Source: Krasilnikovozyma curviuscula (Eukaryota > Basidiomycota > Tremellomycetes > Cystofilobasidiales > Mrakiaceae). From it: 64,000 bases of DNA. Below, in pieces: positions 59,957 through 64,000 of the stretch. Below the pieces are notes generated by a model. It saw only the letters and a program-made list of their open reading frames with translations, ran no database searches and was not told the DNA's origin. The stretch covers positions 186,001-250,000 of the forward strand of contig MVAQ01000003.1 of assembly GCA_014825775.1 (NCBI GenBank), in the 5' to 3' direction. Numbering within the stretch: position 1 is the first letter of the stretch; each line of letters starts with the position of its first letter. The position numbers and the translations under genes were made by a program.

Positions 59957-62900
59957 TCAAGCTGGGTTGACAAATCGCAGTTTGATACCTCTGGCCGCAG
60001 CATCCTTCTCCAGCGCCGCCTTCTCAGCCAAGTCTTGACGCATCTCGTGAGTGAGAACGAGCTGCTTCATTTGTTGTTGTTCAAGCTTTGCTGTGTTTTG
60101 ATTGCTTCGCGTGTTGACGGCAATCGCTGAGTCCATTGGGATGTTCATTGCACGAGTCTGCGATGCAAAGAAACCTGGGTAAGTAAATCGAGATGAAAAT
60201 ATAAGATAAAGATATTTGATTCACCTGAGGCTTGTTGCCCTTCTTCGTCAGCAGCATGAAGCGCATTGAGTTGTGATCTTGTGCTTCTGCGGCAGGTGCC
60301 AAGTCATCCTTGTCGGACCTGGCTCCACTTCGCCTGAGGACCGGTAAAGCAGTATCGAAAATAGGAGCATTGACTTTTCGATCTCCTTTCTTATCCTCCA
60401 TCAAGATCTTGGCAAACTCTCGAGCAAACTCCTCCTCACTCTCCTTCAAAGCCTGTTCTTCTTGAGGATCGACAGGTTTGGGTGCAGCTTCTCGTAGGAG
60501 ATAAACATCATCCTGATCTTCTTGGCCAGAGACAGCTCCAAGATCACCCTAAGACGAGGATAAGGCTGTGAGTTGAGACCGGAACAGGCGACGAAAAGCT
60601 TGCTTACCTCCTCATCATCAATATCAATATCTTCTTCTTCCTCTTCTTCTTCCGCACGCTCACTTCCAATTTGACTTTCTCCCTCATCTTCGTCATCACC
60701 TAGATCGCCTGGAAAAGATGCGCGTCAAGTTAGGCTCCTTGGGTAGAGACGGCTACTAAAGATGGGCAGTCACTCACCGACTTGATTTGAGAGAAGGCCG
60801 TCAACAGCAGCAGCAGCTTCTTGAAAGGTCTTGAATGGTACTAATTTTGGTTGCAGTTGCTGGAAGAAAGGTAAGAAATTCTCAGAAGGCGTTCTCTATG
60901 CAGTTCATGTTTGAAGCTCACCTCCAAAGTATCCGAAATCATGAACTCGACATCCATTGGAGGATCAGCCTTGCATAATACATAAAGCTGAAAATATAAT
61001 GTCAGACTATGAATTGGAGATTTCAAAAAGGAAAAGAAACGTACCTGAAAGATGATCAAGTAGTTGTCCAGCTTTCTCTTCTGGGCACCCCTATCAAAGC
61101 ACACTCCACAAGTATCCAGGAGAGTGCAAATGAGTCTGATCCTGAAGAAGTCATCTACTGCATCGTCGGCGGAGGTCCTTCCCGGAATCGGAATGGGTTC
61201 AGCTACAAGTCGCAATAAGATCTTGTCAGGTTGGCGTGGTGAGCAGAGTATAAACGGAACTCACAATGACCAAAAGTGATAAGAGACCACAGGACGTCGA
61301 ATATGACGGTTGAGCTGACTTGACGGTAGTAGTGAAGTTCACCAAGGTATTTCATTGTAGCGATACGTCTCTGGTTGTATTTGAAGATGTTGGTCTGCGG
61401 AATCAAGAAGAGTTAGCAGCCATCGCAAATTGCCCCTGTGCTACTGGTAGACTCACTTCCAGGCCAGAACGAATGTCTTCGAGCACTTGATCTACAACAC
61501 CAACAGTAAACGCGGACTGATACCTCTGCAAGTCATACACCAACATTGCCATAGCACCAATATTCGAGAACTTGAGCTTCCAGACCTTCGTAAACGCCTT
61601 GTGAAGGATGTGAGCCACCTTTGGATCTTCCCAATGGAGTTTTCGTAAGAGTTTGAGAACTTTGTCAACCGTTTTCTTGATGAGGACGTCGTAGATGAGA
61701 TGTCGAATGAAGAGGTCCATGGGTTCTCTCTGCTTTTGTTCCACTGCTGCTCGCTCTGGTGGATTACATTGATAATAGGCATTTTCCAGTAAGAGAAGCT
61801 GCCGCTGATCGAAGTGTTGAGCACTCTGTTTCCTTCGCATTGCTTCGAGCTACAAAACCAAGAAGAGTGCGTTAGCACCAGCCCGTGGTTGGGAATTGGT
61901 ACGCTTCTCACCAGACTCTTCATTCGTTCTCCTGTGGTTTCACTTCGAAGGAGATATCTTCCACAGCTTTCAAGCAAAAGAGCAGCACAATCCACGTTTG
62001 AGCCGGTTAAATCGTCTACGAATACCTTGAAAACGTGCAGAATGGTGTGGGGGGGTGCGACGCCAAACTTAGCCAATTCAGAGAAGTAGCGGACGTTCTG
62101 GATCGAAGAGCACGTTAGTGTATTTTTAGTTGTGCAAACACGCATTCGACGTAACAGCGAAAGGATGGCTTACTTTGCTTCTAACCTCGGCCAGTTCCTT
62201 GACGAGTTTTTTTCTCTGCAAGTATTTAAACTCTTCATCCAGCTGGAGCGCAAAATTAAAACACAGAGAGGAAAAAACAACTCTTAAGAAGAAATATAGA
62301 AGATTAGAACTCACTATGGCAATGAGTCCTTGGCCAACGTCTGGCATGTAAGGGTTGAGGGTTGCAGCAAAACGAGCGTAATATGGTAGAAGATCACTTC
62401 GATTCTTATGTACTGCACCCAGATGCTACGTAGAAGAATGGGATCAGGGTTGAACGACAAGCTCATGCAGTGAAAGTTAGAGATTCATTTTGTCATACCT
62501 TGATTACTCGGTTACGTGATGCTTTAGTGTTGAGAAATGCGAAGTCCACCACAAGTTGATCAAAGGTCGCTTTACTGCTTGCTTCAGGCATCGCATTGAA
62601 GATGACGTTGAGTCTCGCTGCCGGTCCGGATGCGATTGGGTCGTCTGTCGTTTCAGGTTCACTTAAACAAGGCGACATCACGAAGTGGGTTAGAGCAACA
62701 TTTACAGGCCAGGTAACGACTGAAGGACATACATGACGGAAGATTCGAGCTTCGGGGATGCCATGACATGCTGAGATTCCGGTACTGAGTCATCAACAGT
62801 TTCTTCCTTCGCCGCCTCTTCTTTGGGAGCTTCAGACGATTCACCCCCAATCTCCAACGTTTCAAGCTGTCTCATCACTTCTTCCTTCTCTTTCTTTTCT

Positions 62901-63981
62901 CTCTCAGCTTTTTCCTCTTCTTTTTCCTGCTTGATGCCTAATAAACTGGCTGGCACGAAATCCTTCAGATCGACCAAGTCTTCGTAGAAGCGGCGCTCCT
63001 CGTCATCTCCCCATATTCCACCGAGGGGGACGTCGTCGATCGAGCGGGTAACTAGAGATGAAGTTGGATCAAGGACAAGGATACCAGCCGCAGACTTCGT
63101 GGCTTGCAGGGAGCTGAAGGTGGGAAGAGTGGCTCCAAGAGCCTCTGCAAGACTGTTTAGTCGAAAGGCAATCTGACAGTCAGCCACGAATGCAGCAAAT
63201 GAGCGATAGACGAGTAAAATACACACCTCGTCAGTCCATTCATAAGCCTCTCAATTTCCTTTGTCATCTTCTCGTATGCCTGTTGCCGGTCTTCGAATAT
63301 CTCGCCTGACTTGACGTAGGCCTCGTGGTTTCTACGATCTTGTTCGGCAAGCCTCTGTCAGAGCAACAGGAAAGCGACAAGGAGAAACACAATCAGGTGT
63401 AGTTCGAACGTTATGTGAAGTGAATAACAACAATATAGAGACCGCCTGGTACTCACCTCTCTGCCTTTGTTGACAACCTTAATCAATGCATGGTAGTAAA
63501 CCATGAACATCTCTCTCAGGCGCGCTTGGACTTCAATTGGGACCAGCTCTTCCACCACTTCAGGAGATTCAGTATCTGTAGGCTCAGGTGATGCGTTTGG
63601 TCCAAGGTAGGCCCTGGCATAAGATTTGAGGAAGGTAATGAACAGTGGCAGAGACGCGTAGGAGACTGACGCATCGGAGGTAAGCTAGAATACCAAAGTG
63701 AAATCCGATCGGTACGAGGTCAAGTTACGATATTCGGAAGAGAATGTACTCACCAGCCCTTTGAGAACATCCTCAATCGCCCATTTATCTCCTTCTTCAA
63801 CCACTGCCTTTTCTTTGCTACTTTTCTTCGCAACCAGCACCACTTCTGCTCTCAATCCAACGAGTCCCATTTCAGCAAGCAGCCGAGCCACCGATCGTTG
63901 CCTCAGCAGTCGATCTTTCTCTTCACGCTCTCTCTGGTCCGATGCTAAGGACTTGAGATGAGATAGGGAGGGTGGAGCCAT
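59957..63981 (-). CDS. UPF2: UPF2/NMD2, nonsense-mediated mRNA decay scaffold
   Basis: Cytoplasmic scaffold that links UPF3/exon-junction signals to UPF1. Start at 63981 (MAPPSLSHLKSLASDQRERE). Three MIF4G-like helical regions can be followed; the third is clearest: RYFSELAKFGVAPPHTILHV, SCGRYLLRSETTGERMKSLL, YYQCNPPERAAVEQKQREPM, LFIRHLIYDVLIKKTVDKVL and KVLKLLRKLHWEDP. A Lys/Glu-rich coil (EEKAEREKKEKEEVMRQLE) lies between the first two domains. Before the C-terminus there is an acidic Glu/Asp run (about 60640-60680), then the UPF1-binding region SMRFMLLTKKGNKPQ ... RAMNIPMDSAIAVNTR and KLEQQQMKQLVLTHEMRQDL. The gene is complete, with at least twelve introns, and converges on the GH3 gene. 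Confidence 0.93.
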
Positions 63982-64000
63982 TTGAGCTAAGAGCGAGACG

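Overview
This 64 kb window is nuclear DNA of a filamentous or yeast-like basidiomycete, most likely a Tremellomycete (Cryptococcus relatives). The evidence is high gene density on both strands, almost every gene cut by many short GT-AG introns (mostly about 50-100 nt), and protein sequences of fungal type (PDR-type ABC transporter, Zn2Cys6 regulator, fungal MFS families, Rpd3-like deacetylase). The taxon is an inference from protein style and intron density; no marker gene was compared. I see no prophage, transposon, rRNA, tRNA or CRISPR array.

Layout from left to right: COG1 (-, runs off the left edge); secreted GH16 glucanase (+); large secreted or membrane-anchored amidohydrolase (+); ERG28 (-); HSP90 (+); alpha/beta hydrolase (+); Zn2Cys6 regulator (-) and DHA1-type MFS exporter (-); F-box protein (-); anion:cation symporter MFS (+); haem oxygenase (+); a bZIP-like regulator (+); PDR-type ABC transporter (+); acetohydroxyacid synthase ILV2 (+); API5-like HEAT protein (-); NSE4 of the SMC5/6 complex (-); PPIL3-type cyclophilin (+); Rpd3-like histone deacetylase (+); FCF2 (+); secreted GH3 beta-glucosidase (+); UPF2/NMD2 (-).

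Most genes are unrelated housekeeping genes. Two regions look like functional modules. The Zn2Cys6 regulator and the neighbouring MFS exporter both carry the same inverted-repeat core (CGTCG ... CGACG) upstream of their start codons, which suggests one regulator controlling itself and the transporter. The bZIP-like gene lies directly upstream of the PDR transporter.

The most striking feature of the window is splicing architecture. Phase-consistent reconstruction needs exons of 11, 12, 14, 14, 15 and 20 nt in five different genes, several of which encode the catalytic or DNA-binding core. HSP90 has its start codon split by an intron (A|TG) and a second intron immediately before its stop codon; retaining that last intron would add 18 residues behind the MEEVD chaperone-docking tail. 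The cyclophilin gene has an intron directly after its ATG. These details come from reading splice signals and frames by eye and have not been checked against transcripts.
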